From positions 1 to 64,000 of the IMG/VR virus record IMGVR_UViG_3300031951_000003: a stretch of DNA of 64,000 nucleotides; one strand, written 5' to 3'. Position numbers and translations under genes: made by a program. Below the pieces are notes generated by a model. That model did no database searches, was not told the origin of the DNA, and worked only from the letters and a program-made list of their open reading frames with translations. This DNA comes from a virus. Numbering within the stretch: position 1 is the stretch's first letter; each line of letters begins with the position of its first letter. This document shows positions 28,676 to 39,300 of this stretch, piece by piece.

Positions 28676-29416
28676 TTAAAATTTAAATAAGTTATCTGTT
28701 TCATTTATACCCAATTCTTCTTCTTTGTAGAAGATAACTGTGTGTTTGTTTTTTACTTCTTCATCGGTGAAGTAATAAAGTGCTAATGAATATCTTGACA
28801 CATCATCAGGTGTTTTTAATGGTAGTGGATGCCCATGAGGTGCATCTTCAATAGAAAAAATAACCGCTCTATTGAATATTGGTTCTATCTCTATTTCTTT
28901 TTTCCAAGGGTCTCCACCCCATAACTCTAAATTACCTCCCCATTCTTTCAACCAAGTTTCATTTAAATAAAGTAATAGATTTAAGTTACGTTTCCATTTT
29001 TTACCAGGGTGTTGGTTATAATCAATGTGAATAGATAACTTACCCCCTTTATTTATTTTATGTATTCCCCCTCCCAACATTATAGGGTCTCTATATAATT
29101 TCTCAAACCCTGTTAAATTTTCTAAAAATTTAATAAATGGTTCTGAATTCATATACTCTGTAATCATATTGGTAATAGGAAGGTAGTTTTTAAACTCTTC
29201 CATATCGGTAGAATGTGTTGGGTAATATAATTTGTTTTTCTCAAACTCTTCAACCCATTCTTCTTCATTAGAAAACCATTTCTTGTGTTTTTTAATTTCT
29301 TCTAAACAACTTTTTAGTAAGAAGTCTGGTAAAAAATTATCAATCACAATGTATGGAAAAGGTTTCGCAGTTTGATACTGAATTTTCAGTTTATCTGATA
29401 AAGTGTAGTCTATCAT
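28676..29416 (-). CDS. 2-oxoglutarate/Fe(II)-dependent oxygenase (prolyl-hydroxylase-like)
   Basis: This 246-residue protein has the double-stranded beta-helix signature: the iron triad His130-x-Asp132 (LSIHIDYN) and His194 (DAPHGHP), and Arg208 in SRYSLALYYF, which should bind 2-oxoglutarate. The GGNLELWGG strand between them is typical of the prolyl-4-hydroxylase branch. The substrate is unknown; candidates are a protein side chain or a modified nucleotide. The ATG overlaps the RNase H stop by 4 bases (ATGA), so the two are translationally coupled within the replication operon. Confidence 0.82.
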   Translation of the reverse strand: MIDYTLSDKLKIQYQTAKPFPYIVIDNFLPDFLLKSCLEEIKKHKKWFSNEEEWVEEFEKNKLYYPTHSTDMEEFKNYLPITNMITEYMNSEPFIKFLENLTGFEKLYRDPIMLGGGIHKINKGGKLSIHIDYNQHPGKKWKRNLNLLLYLNETWLKEWGGNLELWGGDPWKKEIEIEPIFNRAVIFSIEDAPHGHPLPLKTPDDVSRYSLALYYFTDEEVKNKHTVIFYKEEELGINETDNLFKF

Positions 29417-30405
29417 TTCTTTCGTTTTTCTTTTCTTATTAATTTTAAAAAAGGTTTGAGGAAATTAACCCATGCCTCATCATTTGTGGGGAGATATTTG
29501 AAGAGTCCGTCCTCCATCATCAATCTCATTAAGTTTTTATATCCCCTATCTGTTGGGTCTATGGTGTCTGTGTAGATTTGTTCTACTAAGGTTTTACCTT
29601 CGTCGGTTATTAGGGGTGTATTCAAATCAACAATTTGTTTATTTATTCTGTAGAACTGTTCTCCAAGTATACCGCTTTTTGTCTTTCCTGTCAAAATATT
29701 AGATAAACTTTTAATAGGTTTTTTTTGCGGGATATTTCGTGCATAATCCAATATTTCTTCGATAGTGCATTGTTTTTCAAGCATAATCGGAAAAAGTTTT
29801 ACTAAAGTTTTTTCACCCAGGCCTTCGATACCATCTATATTATCTGACTTATCACCTGTCATGATTTTTGTCAAAGTAACGTTGTAATGTGGAATATCCA
29901 CTTTATTGATTGTTACCTTATCCCCGTTCTTTAGATAACCTTTACCTACGGGTGAATAGATGGTCACCCTTGGGTTAATTAACTGTGTTAAGTCTTTGTC
30001 TGCCGAGAATATGATAATCTCTTCATCGGTCGCTATTTGAGTATAATAGGATATTAGGTCGTCAGCTTCATTGTTAATCATTTCGACTTGTCGCACATAG
30101 ACCTCCTCCAAATACATCTTTACTCTTGCCTTTTGTTGCAAGTAAGATTCGTATTTGTATTCATTCATGTCTTGACGACGATTACCCTTGTATTGTGGGT
30201 ATAAAGATTTTCTGATTGATGAGTTAGAATCACCGTCCCAAAATACAATCACTTTATCGTGATTATGCATCTCTAAAAATCTCCTGATTGTGTTGATGAA
30301 GTGATATACTCCACCTATATGAGAACCGTCACTATAAAGGTCTCTGACCCCGTGAAATCCAATTTTGAATAGGTTGTCCCCATCCACCAACAATGTCTTC
30401 GTCAC
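29413..30405 (-). CDS. rnh: FEN-family 5'-3' exonuclease / RNase H (T4 Rnh-like)
   Basis: This 330-residue protein has the metal-site motifs of flap endonucleases: LLVDGDN (Asp8, Asp10), YKGNR at 72-76, EADD at 113-116, SADKD at 134-138, and GDKSDNI at 184-190 followed by the helix-hairpin-helix IEGLGEKT. In T4 the homologue removes RNA primers and flaps on the lagging strand. The only workable start is GTG at 30405: the nearby ATG is out of frame and an in-frame TAA lies four codons upstream. It lies 23 bases after uvsX. Confidence 0.9.
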   Translation of the reverse strand: MTKTLLVDGDNLFKIGFHGVRDLYSDGSHIGGVYHFINTIRRFLEMHNHDKVIVFWDGDSNSSIRKSLYPQYKGNRRQDMNEYKYESYLQQKARVKMYLEEVYVRQVEMINNEADDLISYYTQIATDEEIIIFSADKDLTQLINPRVTIYSPVGKGYLKNGDKVTINKVDIPHYNVTLTKIMTGDKSDNIDGIEGLGEKTLVKLFPIMLEKQCTIEEILDYARNIPQKKPIKSLSNILTGKTKSGILGEQFYRINKQIVDLNTPLITDEGKTLVEQIYTDTIDPTDRGYKNLMRLMMEDGLFKYLPTNDEAWVNFLKPFLKLIRKEKRKK

Positions 30406-30428
30406 ATATTCAATTTAATGGTGAACAA

Positions 30429-31430
30429 TCAATCTTCTTTTTCTTCTGTGAGTGTAAAATCCCCTTCAGCACCGATAATATCTTTCCAATAGTCGGCGTA
30501 TTCTTTTTTGTAGGCCTCGATAGACGCTTTTTCTTCGGTTGAATCTTTACCAGCCAAGAACCCGTGAGGAGTAACAATAATCTTTCCGTCATCAAAACCC
30601 AATCCGTTGATGTGATTTTTCATAACTGAGATTTTACTTCTTACTGCAAATTTCACTGAGCGTTTGTCTTTGGTAGCAGTAATCTTGGTAGTTCCAGCAC
30701 CTTTTTGATTTCCGAAAAGGAAAACTAATGATGAGTTTAACCAAACTGATTCTCCACCTTTAGCCTTAATCTTTGGTTGACCAAAAGGATTGTCGGGTAG
30801 TTCTACCCATGGTTGGTTGATAATAATAAGTGTATTTTCGTATTCGGTGTCTGCCTTTCTAGAGCCTGAGATTCTTTGGTTGATACCCATACCAATTTTA
30901 TCTGATAACACAGATGCGTTGTGTTGTTTACCACCTTTACCTTCGTATGTCATTTTACAAGGAACAGAACCAACTGAATCCCATATAAAACATAAACTGT
31001 AATTCAATTCCCCTTTTTCTTGTGCATCAAGGAGTTGATTGATGTAGTCTGTGATTTGTTCAATGTAACTGAAATTGTTATTGAATAAGAAAAATCCATC
31101 CCAATCAAGTTCGCCTGTTTCTTTATCAACAACTTCTTCGCATTGGAAACCCATAAGTTTGGCGTGGTCAAAACTCCATTTCTGTTCTGTGATTATGAAT
31201 ACAGGAAGTATTTCTTTCTTCTGAGCATCTACCGCAGCTTTGATGGCTGCAGTTGTTTTACCTGTATCTGAGTGCCCGAGGAACATGTTGATATGTCCAA
31301 CTGCGGGACCTGGAAGTCCAACTGCATCCAAAAAGTCAGAACCTAAGTCCAAAAATCTTTGTGGTTTATATCTTGCTGAAGTTGAGAACTTCTTTTTTAA
31401 ATTACCGAAATCGTTTTTCTTAATAGCCAT
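30429..31430 (-). CDS. uvsX: UvsX-like RecA-family recombinase
   Basis: This 333-residue protein has Walker A GHSDTGKT (residues 52-59), the Walker B strand LCFIWDSVGSVP (Asp151), an ADTEYENTLIIINQ strand and a KGGESVWLNSSLVFLF segment resembling the RecA core. The N-terminal LDLGSDFLDAVGLPGPAVGH is typical of T4 UvsX relatives. The acidic C-terminus (TLTEEKED) could regulate filament assembly. It acts with gp32 in strand exchange and replication restart. It is preceded by a strong hairpin that separates it from the SSB gene. Confidence 0.9.
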   Translation of the reverse strand: MAIKKNDFGNLKKKFSTSARYKPQRFLDLGSDFLDAVGLPGPAVGHINMFLGHSDTGKTTAAIKAAVDAQKKEILPVFIITEQKWSFDHAKLMGFQCEEVVDKETGELDWDGFFLFNNNFSYIEQITDYINQLLDAQEKGELNYSLCFIWDSVGSVPCKMTYEGKGGKQHNASVLSDKIGMGINQRISGSRKADTEYENTLIIINQPWVELPDNPFGQPKIKAKGGESVWLNSSLVFLFGNQKGAGTTKITATKDKRSVKFAVRSKISVMKNHINGLGFDDGKIIVTPHGFLAGKDSTEEKASIEAYKKEYADYWKDIIGAEGDFTLTEEKED

Positions 31431-31448
31431 ATTGTGTTACATAAAAAT

Positions 31449-31471
31449 AAGGGCGGCTCAACACCGCCCTT
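31449..31471 (-). terminator. Hairpin terminator between gp32 and uvsX
   Basis: An 8-bp stem (AAGGGCGG/CCGCCCTT) with a 7-base loop is followed on the coding strand by ATTTTTAT. It follows the SSB stop by about 10 bases. Confidence 0.75.
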
Positions 31472-31480
31472 GTTATAAAA

Positions 31481-32338
31481 TTAGAATGGTAAATCTTCGT
31501 CTACTTCAGAATCTGCTTGTGGGTCTTGAACCTTTTTGGTAGTTGGTTTTGATGAACCACCGAGTGTTTCCTCAGAAACTGTGCTGTCACCATAAACATA
31601 TCCACCTTTTTCAGTATCCCACTTTGGAGTTTCACCTCTTGCGATTGCCTCAAGGTACTCAACAGGTTTCTTACTGTATACATCAGTCCAACTTAACTCA
31701 TCGTTAATCCACTCTTTAGCTTGGTCCTTGTCTGTATGAACAGGAGCCGGGTCATCATACATAATCGCAGATACGGTTGTGTATTCTTTACCCTTAGGTG
31801 TTTTGGATTTAGCAAGTTCGATGATAAGGTCACGACCATTCTCAGGGTCAGTAACATCACCTTTGTTTCTCCAAATTGGAATGATTTTATCTAAGATACC
31901 TTCGTTCTTGTAGTTGTGTTTGAATCTCCAAAACTTTGGTCCATCAGCTTCGTTATCTCTGTCGATAACTTTTACGATGTAAAACTTACGAGATTTGTAT
32001 TGCTTAGCAAGTTCCTTGTCAGATTCCTTACCTGTGCTCATCAATTCTTCATAAACTTCGTTAAGTGGAGAACGCTCATTGTCGTTTTTTCCTGGGTCAT
32101 AGAACTTTTGCCATTGACCTCCTACTTGGATTTCGTGATACCAAGCCTCTTTGAATGGTGAGGAACCATCTTGTGTAGGGAGAATTCTAATTCTTCTCTG
32201 ACCTGATTTCTCTTTATCACCAAGGATTAAAGCGAAATACTTTTTCATTCTTTCGTCTTGCGACATTTTGGATTGGGCCCCGCCCCCGATTTGATTTTTT
32301 TCATACTGCGCCAATACGGCATCTAATACATTTGTCAT
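31481..32338 (-). CDS. gp32: Single-stranded DNA-binding protein, T4 gp32-like
   Basis: This 285-residue protein has the gp32 core (KKYFALILGDKEKSGQRRIR, then ILPTQDGSSPFKEAWYHEI, later KFWRFKHNYKNEGILDKIIP). The linker is Ser/Lys/Asp-rich and the acidic tip is DEDLPF, the partner-binding tail of SSBs. The cysteines of T4 gp32's zinc site are absent, so the fold is probably zinc-independent. It coats replication intermediates and recruits UvsX and the helicase. It has its own consensus promoter and terminator, consistent with high-level expression. Confidence 0.85.
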   Translation of the reverse strand: MTNVLDAVLAQYEKNQIGGGAQSKMSQDERMKKYFALILGDKEKSGQRRIRILPTQDGSSPFKEAWYHEIQVGGQWQKFYDPGKNDNERSPLNEVYEELMSTGKESDKELAKQYKSRKFYIVKVIDRDNEADGPKFWRFKHNYKNEGILDKIIPIWRNKGDVTDPENGRDLIIELAKSKTPKGKEYTTVSAIMYDDPAPVHTDKDQAKEWINDELSWTDVYSKKPVEYLEAIARGETPKWDTEKGGYVYGDSTVSEETLGGSSKPTTKKVQDPQADSEVDEDLPF

Positions 32339-32363
32339 TTTGAATTGTTTTTATTGTTTATTA

Positions 32364-32392
32364 ATTATAATTGGGAAATCCCTATATGTCAA
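32364..32392 (-). promoter_or_regulatory. Consensus sigma-70-type promoter for gp32
   Basis: On the coding strand TTGACA (32392-32387) is separated by exactly 17 bases from TATAAT (32369-32364). Start of transcription is expected near 32357, giving a leader of about 20 bases. The spacer holds a short GGGA-TT-TCCC inverted repeat that could be an operator half-site. Confidence 0.8.
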
Positions 32393-32397
32393 ATTAA

Positions 32398-32419
32398 AAA
32401 GGGACCTTTCAGTCCCTTT
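32398..32419 (-). terminator. Hairpin terminator after the 227-residue gene
   Basis: An 8-bp stem (AAAGGGAC/GTCCCTTT) with a 6-base loop ends in a T-run on the coding strand, 4 bases past the stop at 32423. It insulates the late upstream genes from the gp32 promoter. Confidence 0.8.
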
Positions 32420-32422
32420 ATT

Positions 32423-33106
32423 TTATCTGTTAAATTCGTTTTCGTAACTATCTACATCACCAGGTTGGAATGAGTTTTTGATATCATTCACGTTGATGTT
32501 TTTAACATCATCCGTTGTTAACACATAATCATGTTTACCTGTTTTTTCCATCTCTTCTTTTTTATCCTCAAAAAAGTCTGTAAGTTTTTGATTGAATGGA
32601 TATGAATCATATGTTCTTAGTTCTAACTTTTCTTGTGGAGTTTTCTCTCTATACTTTTCAATCTTCATCTCCAAAGAGTTAAGTTTAGACATAAGTCCAT
32701 CCATTTCCTTGAGCTTGGATTCGAGGTTATTTAATTGACCAAATAAATTATTAAAATACTCATCTTGTTTCTTTTCGATGTTTTTTTGACTATCCACTAA
32801 ATCAGTAACTTCTACCTCTTCAGTTCCATCACCTTCACCCTCTTCTGATTTTCCCTCATCGTCAATTTTCTCTACGTCAGGGTCATTCTCTACATCAATA
32901 GGTTGAGGTGCTGTGTCTGTAGCTGGTTCCTCACCAGCTGGTGGTGGGGGAACCGCTCCGGCTTCGGGTGCTGCTGGCGGAGGAGGAATTGCACCTGGGT
33001 CTTCAGGTAATGGTAGTTCTGCTTGTTCTACAATGTATTTGTTAATTTGTCTGTAGCGTTCAATCTCGCTAATAATTTTTCTATCTAAACTCATAGTTTT
33101 AACCAT
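32423..33106 (-). CDS. Acidic, proline-rich coiled-coil protein, probably virion-associated
   Basis: The 227-residue reading starts at the ATG at 33106, which overlaps the upstream stop by 8 bases; the ATG at 33094 (MSLDRK) is an alternative. Residues ~28-65 are Pro/Ala-rich, 66-105 strongly acidic, and 105-155 a heptad-like coiled coil (KKQDEYFNNLFGQLNNLESK). A conserved-looking C-terminal part follows (ELRTYDSYPFNQKL). There is no enzyme motif. Its position after the baseplate hub gene and before a terminator suggests a late structural or scaffolding role. Confidence 0.65.
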   Translation of the reverse strand: MVKTMSLDRKIISEIERYRQINKYIVEQAELPLPEDPGAIPPPPAAPEAGAVPPPPAGEEPATDTAPQPIDVENDPDVEKIDDEGKSEEGEGDGTEEVEVTDLVDSQKNIEKKQDEYFNNLFGQLNNLESKLKEMDGLMSKLNSLEMKIEKYREKTPQEKLELRTYDSYPFNQKLTDFFEDKKEEMEKTGKHDYVLTTDDVKNINVNDIKNSFQPGDVDSYENEFNR

Positions 33107-33323
33107 TTAGTAATTGCTTTATACCTCTTGAAGTTTCAACCCTTACTTTTCTGTTTGCAGTTTGCATGTGTCCGGCTCTTTCGATTAGACCATCTCTTTC
33201 TCTAACTACGTAACAGTCTCCTGTTTCTAAGTCGCAAACTTGTTTAGTTCCATCACCCAAATCTTCTTCAGAAAATTTAACCGATTTTCCTAAATAATTG
33301 TCCAATGTTGATTTTAAACTCAT
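33099..33323 (-). CDS. Small protein downstream of the hub gene, unknown
   Basis: This 74-residue protein has a compact, probably beta-rich core containing VCDLETGDCYVVRERDGLIE and a basic C-terminal helix (RKVRVETSRGIKQLL). Two cysteines lie seven residues apart. It starts 12 bases after a TATTTATA box and runs into the 227-residue gene with an 8-base overlap. I do not recognise a family; expression with late genes is inferred from the box. Confidence 0.6.
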   Translation of the reverse strand: MSLKSTLDNYLGKSVKFSEEDLGDGTKQVCDLETGDCYVVRERDGLIERAGHMQTANRKVRVETSRGIKQLLNG

Positions 33324-33335
33324 AAAATTCTTTAT

Positions 33336-33343
33336 TATAAATA
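33336..33343 (-). promoter_or_regulatory. TATTTATA box before the 74-residue gene
   Basis: An exact match 12 bases before the ATG at 33323, in the 30-base gap after the hub gene. Confidence 0.45.
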
Positions 33344-33353
33344 TATTGTTATG

Positions 33354-36300
33354 TTATAAAGTGAAAGGAGGACTTGTTGCTCCGGCATTTATAGGAACAG
33401 GGTCTGATGTGTTCGGGAAGATGTGTGTATAACTGCTCGATTTATATCTTACGGAAGCTTGGAATCTACCTTTTGCACTTGTCTCAACCAAATTAGTATA
33501 TTTTGTGCCAGGATTATTTGTTATTACAATGGACTGAATTTCTATCTCAGGTATTAAAACTAACTCAAATTCACCTTTCTGAATCAAGTTCGGACAACTG
33601 AATTGTAAAGTAACATAACCTCCCGTAGGTTTTTTAATATTGTAGATGTCGGGTCCCGAAAAATTAGGTAGTTCACCACTGTTAGTATTACTCACTATAA
33701 CTAATGAGCCTGGCGGTGTTTGGGTCGATGGGGTTGCAGGTGGAACATAAATTAAAAAATTGTAATTTTGTCGGACTGTTTCCTGTGTTGACGTATTATT
33801 AGCTAATATCTTAATTTGTGTTGTTATTTCTATTTCGTCGCCCTCATAGTCCTCAAGTTCACCCTGAAACTCAGCACTTATTAATGCCGCTCTCGAACAG
33901 GTGAATGTTTGTTTATCTTGAGAAACGAAACCAACAAGTCTAGTGTTTTGTCTACTTTCAACAGTTCTTGTGATTGAATTATTTGGACCCTTCTTTATTG
34001 TATATAATGTGTAGGACATTACGGGTTGGTCATCCATCTCCCACGTTCCACTATTAGGAGATATTTTAACAACTAACAACTCATCACCACCAATTGTGTT
34101 TTTGGTTTGAGTTATAATCTCAAGAGGATTTGGTCCAGTCTGTTGTGGATTAGTAATAACACCTGATGCAGCCGCAGTAACATTACTTGCGTTGTTTACA
34201 TATGAACCTGGAGATGAAGCCGCTGATGGTGAAATTGATGGGTCAAAATTGAAAGTAGAAACTGTTGTAAATGTTCCATAGAAAGTATCGACTTTAATGT
34301 TTCCTGTTGATACTGTAGTTCCCACTTCGGGGACAACTACTCTAATAGTTTGAGGATTGACTATGGTTATATTTCTCGGTTCAACTTGAACACCGTTTAT
34401 GAATACGGCTATTGTTGAATCCAAGCAGTTACCTTTGATTTGAACTATTGTTCCTGAGTTACCAATCGTTGGCGCAAATGTTGTTATGATTGGAGGTGGG
34501 CATGTTTGTCCAGGATTAGGTGGTGGAGGTGTAGGGACTGTTGTATCTTTTTGAATCTCTTTTGCTTCCTTATCATTCTTTTCTGCTAATTCTTTTGGTA
34601 TTATTCCAAGTTGAACCGCAGAAACATAGGCTTCTTGCATTGTTCCAATCACCGTTGAAAATTCTGACTCGGCATTCAACTCGTAGTAGTTCTCAGCAAC
34701 ACTCTCTTTCGGCCAATAACACACGTAATATTTTGTTAATTTCAATTGTCTAATTCTTTCCAAATTGTTTTCCAATCTAGACCTCATAAAACCAATATAT
34801 TCCTTGAGACTATTGAATGCAGCAATTGGTAATGAATTTGACGAACCTGAGGATGTCACGTTAACACAACAATATTTTTTATTGAAATATAAATTTGTTG
34901 TTTGAATTGGTTGGAAATTTTTATCGAGTGATAATAATGAAAAGTTGTGATTATATCCAACAAACTTTCCCGCATCTGTGTTCGAGCTTTTGACAAAACT
35001 ATTCACATATGAAATCGCATATATGTAGAATCTCAATAATGTGTTGTCTGAACCAGGAATTTCTCTTTCCAATGCCTCCTTGAACTTCTGAGGTGTGAGT
35101 TCTGTTACGGTTCCAGATTGAACCTCATATCCTTGATATGTTATCACGTCAACTTTTGATGTGCAACTATTTTGAGCATCCAATGTATTATTTGAAACCT
35201 GAACTACTTCGTCTGTTTTCTGTTGTTGTGTATTAGCAATAGGTTTAGGAACGTCTTTCTTAATTTTCAAAATTGCCTCCAATCTTGTTAATAAGTTTTG
35301 ATTAATACTTTGTAGGAAAGAATCAATTGCAGGTAAATCATAAATTCCTTGTCTGATACCAGTAAAGGTTGTTTGGAAATTTCCAGGCTGTATAGAGTGG
35401 TTGATACTATCAATCAGATAAGGTCCGTTAAACATTGGGACATGTCTCAAATTGAAATACATTGTTGGTTGAATAATAGCATTTCCTAAACAAACCACAG
35501 AACATTTATAACTTCTTTGTTTATAAAGATTATAGAGTGACACGTTTTGTGTTGCGACATTTCTACCTGTGGATTGGTTTACAATATTCAATTGAGTGTT
35601 AATTGATTCCGAGGTTGCCACTCCTGACGCTTGCTCGACTTGGAATGAATAGAATATGTTTTGATTTCTATTTCCGATATCGACATTAAAACCAACGCAC
35701 TTATTTGATGTCGCCCAGTCTTTTTTTCCCTCCTGATTCTCAATCAAAGGATTTTCAGACGCCCTTCTCATTTCAAATCCATCATCACGAAATCTGAAAT
35801 TTCCTTTTGGTAAATCCAAATATTGTGATGGTTTTCCAACATATGTGCAAACCATTTTAGGTGATGAATTTCTATAATCAACATTCAAGAAAGTTCCCCA
35901 CATGTTATTTGCAAATTCCAAAGAACCCTCAGGTTGAGGTATTGTTGTTCCGTCCACATCTTGAATATTATAGAAGTTTACATAAGCCGGAAGGTTCATT
36001 ACTGTAAAGTTATTCTTAATTAGAATACCACTTATCAAAGTGAAGATACTCATGGCATTATTCAGAGAGTTTCTTCCAATCATATTTTTCAACTCGAAGA
36101 TATCTAAGAGAACGGTCTGTCCAATGTTTCTTGAAGCCCTATCCAAGAATAAAATGTCTTCGAATAGAGTTTTTGTTTTGTAATCACCACCAGCAATCCA
36201 TTTATCATTTAAGGCTTTGAACACTTCCCAGTTCTCGACTTTACTTTGTTGTCCCGTAAAAACACTATTTATCGTTCCTTGAGGTATTTGACTTTGATTT

Positions 36301-39300
36301 GGTAATGCCTTGTTAAGCTTAGCCAATAGGTCATTCAAGAAATTACTTTGTAATAATTCCTCAGAATTTAGTAAATCCTGTAGAGCGTTCTTGAACTGAG
36401 CGACGGTAGAATTTGGATTACTCAACTTATAAGTTGCATACATCTTTATTATAGGACTCAGTATTGTAACGTTGGGTAAGGTAAATTCGATGTTGTTATC
36501 TATGAAGAAATCAGTTATGTAAGAACCATTCGAAGAATACTCAACACTCGGTATGGATGAGAATCCAACTTCAAGTTCCAAAGCTAACCAAGCATCAACA
36601 TTTTGTGTCTTTGAAAGAGTCAATGTTGTTGACCCGCCTATACTCGGTAAAGAACCTTGAACATATGGTTGAAATTGTATAGGGTCAGTAACCTCAGGTT
36701 GTCCACCATGTGAAAGGTAGGAATCCAAAGTTCTTCTCTTGTAATTTGAAGGATTTCCATATTTAAAAAGAACATCATATTCCATGAAGGCTCTGAGTGT
36801 GTTCTGAGAATTTGAATATTGTAAATTTATAACTTCGTTGAAATACTCTGTTTCATTTGTTGCCGGAAGTTGTGGAATCACGGTAATCAAACTTTTGAAT
36901 AAGGATTGGAAGTTTCTAAAATTAATATCACCTGATACTGAGGTTTCACCAATACCAAGATTTGTTGGTGCTGTATCTGCATCAGTAATTGGCTTACAGA
37001 AGTTTAAAAACTCTTGTTCAAAACTATCTAATATTTTTTTATCGAAAACCGAAAAAATCTCTTCAATGTTCGAATACTCATTAGAATCTAATAATATGAA
37101 TGGTGATTGTTCGTCAGTGTTAGGTAAAATTCTATTAACGTATTGTTCTGGAGTTGGTTTGACAACCGCTGAACCGTCAAAATACCCATAGTTAGGAGCC
37201 GACCACATTGTTCTTACAGAACCGTTGTAAACCGCACTATTATTATTTAAATTAACAACTGTACTTGATTGATTATTTGTATTTACAATACACTCGTCTG
37301 ATGTTTGGTTAACGGAAGAACCGAAGGATGGAACAACAAAATAAATTGTTTGTTTCGTCACACTATCAGTTCCACAATTTTCCTCAGTAGATGAAATCCC
37401 ACCAGGGATTAGAACGGACCAAGTTGTAAGTCTCAGAACTTTATCTTCCTGTTGGGTTTGTATATTCGATTGAACGTAGTTGTAGACTTTCATACCACCT
37501 TTAATGGTGTTCTGAATTTCGGCATTTGTATAGTCTTTATATACATCATAACCTATACAAAACTTATAAAAATCATTTATCACTTTAGGGTAAAATCCAA
37601 CCTGTAGATTCACATTAGTTGTATCTGTTTTTTCCAAAGCAATTTCTCTATCAGCAGTTCCATATTTGAATGAATAAGTTTGACTTGGAGAGTTCTGTAT
37701 TGGCGAAAAGTTTTGAACTTGATTAAAATTTGTCCACGCTGTTTGTAATATATCTGTATTCGATTGCTTGTAGACTTTGTATCTATGCCATATCGAACCA
37801 AATTTCAAAATCCAAGCATAGGGTAGTTTGTGAATTGCACCAAATTTTTTGAAACATGATGCAATATAATCTAAATCAGTTTGGGCACCATTGGCTTGTG
37901 TTTTATATTTTTCTCTCAAGGAAGCTAAAGGTAAAGAATTTATAAAAAGATAACCTGCTTGAACGTATGGATACGCTAAGCTCGCTCTTTGGTTCTGAAC
38001 CCCATTCTGTATTGCATTAACAAAATATGGTGTGTTCAACATTGACGTAGTTGTCAATCTCGGAAACTCGTTTTCTAACGGGACATCTTCAGAAAAAGTT
38101 GGTGGGGTGTGAATATAGTAACCCTCGGTCGCCATGAAGTCAATCGGGGTTCTCGTTTGATAAAAAGAACTCAAACTAACATCATTGTCAGCCAAATCAG
38201 TAACTGTTGAATTAGGGTTGTCATTTTTTAGATATGAAAAATTTGTAACTGGTCTTTTTTCATTGACGTTATAAATGTTGTTGAAATTTGATATTATTTT
38301 TCTAGCGTCAAAAATTGTAAGAACTCGGTTGGTGTTATATACTTCATCCAAAGTTGACCCATCTCCGTTCGATAAATTTTTTATATTCCACTGAGGGTCC
38401 GTGAAAGGGATAGTATCTGTCACATTTGGTATGTTCGTTGAATTTGTTACCAAACTTTCCAATGCTAAAGACTGTGCTGTGGATTGAGGTAGCTTACCCT
38501 GTTCATCTAAATTCAGAATTGCAAATGAATTTTCAGTCAAATTTCTCAAGTATGGTGTTACATAAAAATCCCTAATAAAATCTTGCCATGCTCTTCCAGT
38601 CCCTTGGTTTGATATGTTCTCCAAAAATGACAAATAATTACTTGAGTTAATTGCGTAATTCTTCAACTTCATTGTTATGTATGGAGAATTTAATCCTAAA
38701 CTTTTAACAATATTGTTAACTTCTGTTTCTGTATTTAACTTAATTAACTCATCTATTTGATTTTGATTAGCCCTAATGTAATTAGAGTATCTCGATGTTA
38801 CCAATTGTCTTTCATAGATTTCATAGAAGAACTTAATCTCTTCTTTATTAGTGTATGCAACCCCAACTGTTGGAAATTCAATTGCGTTAATGTTAATAAG
38901 ATTTGTTTCTATTTGGTTGTCTAAAGGTGGCGGCGCTAATGGGGGATTAAATTTCATGGTGAGACCTCTCATATATTCTTCCACAAATTGCACCTCTGGC
39001 CATTTAGAATAGTCCCAACCTCCCGTTAACTCAACAACAGTCGGGTCTGCAATATATTTGAGTTGGAATCTACCTTTTTTATCCTCCGGTGTTTCAACAA
39101 AAAACTGTGGCCATGGGTAAACAGGTATTTCAGCGTATTTTAAACCTGTTGAACTTTCAATCGCTTGTCTTGTTATTTTAATTTCATCAACGGTATCTGA
39201 ACCAGGTGCTGACGATGGATTTTCTAGAATCGCCTTTTTTCTGACATCATCATATTTTAAAGCCCAAGCCGAAGTGTGAACATCGTCTAAAAGTCTTATG

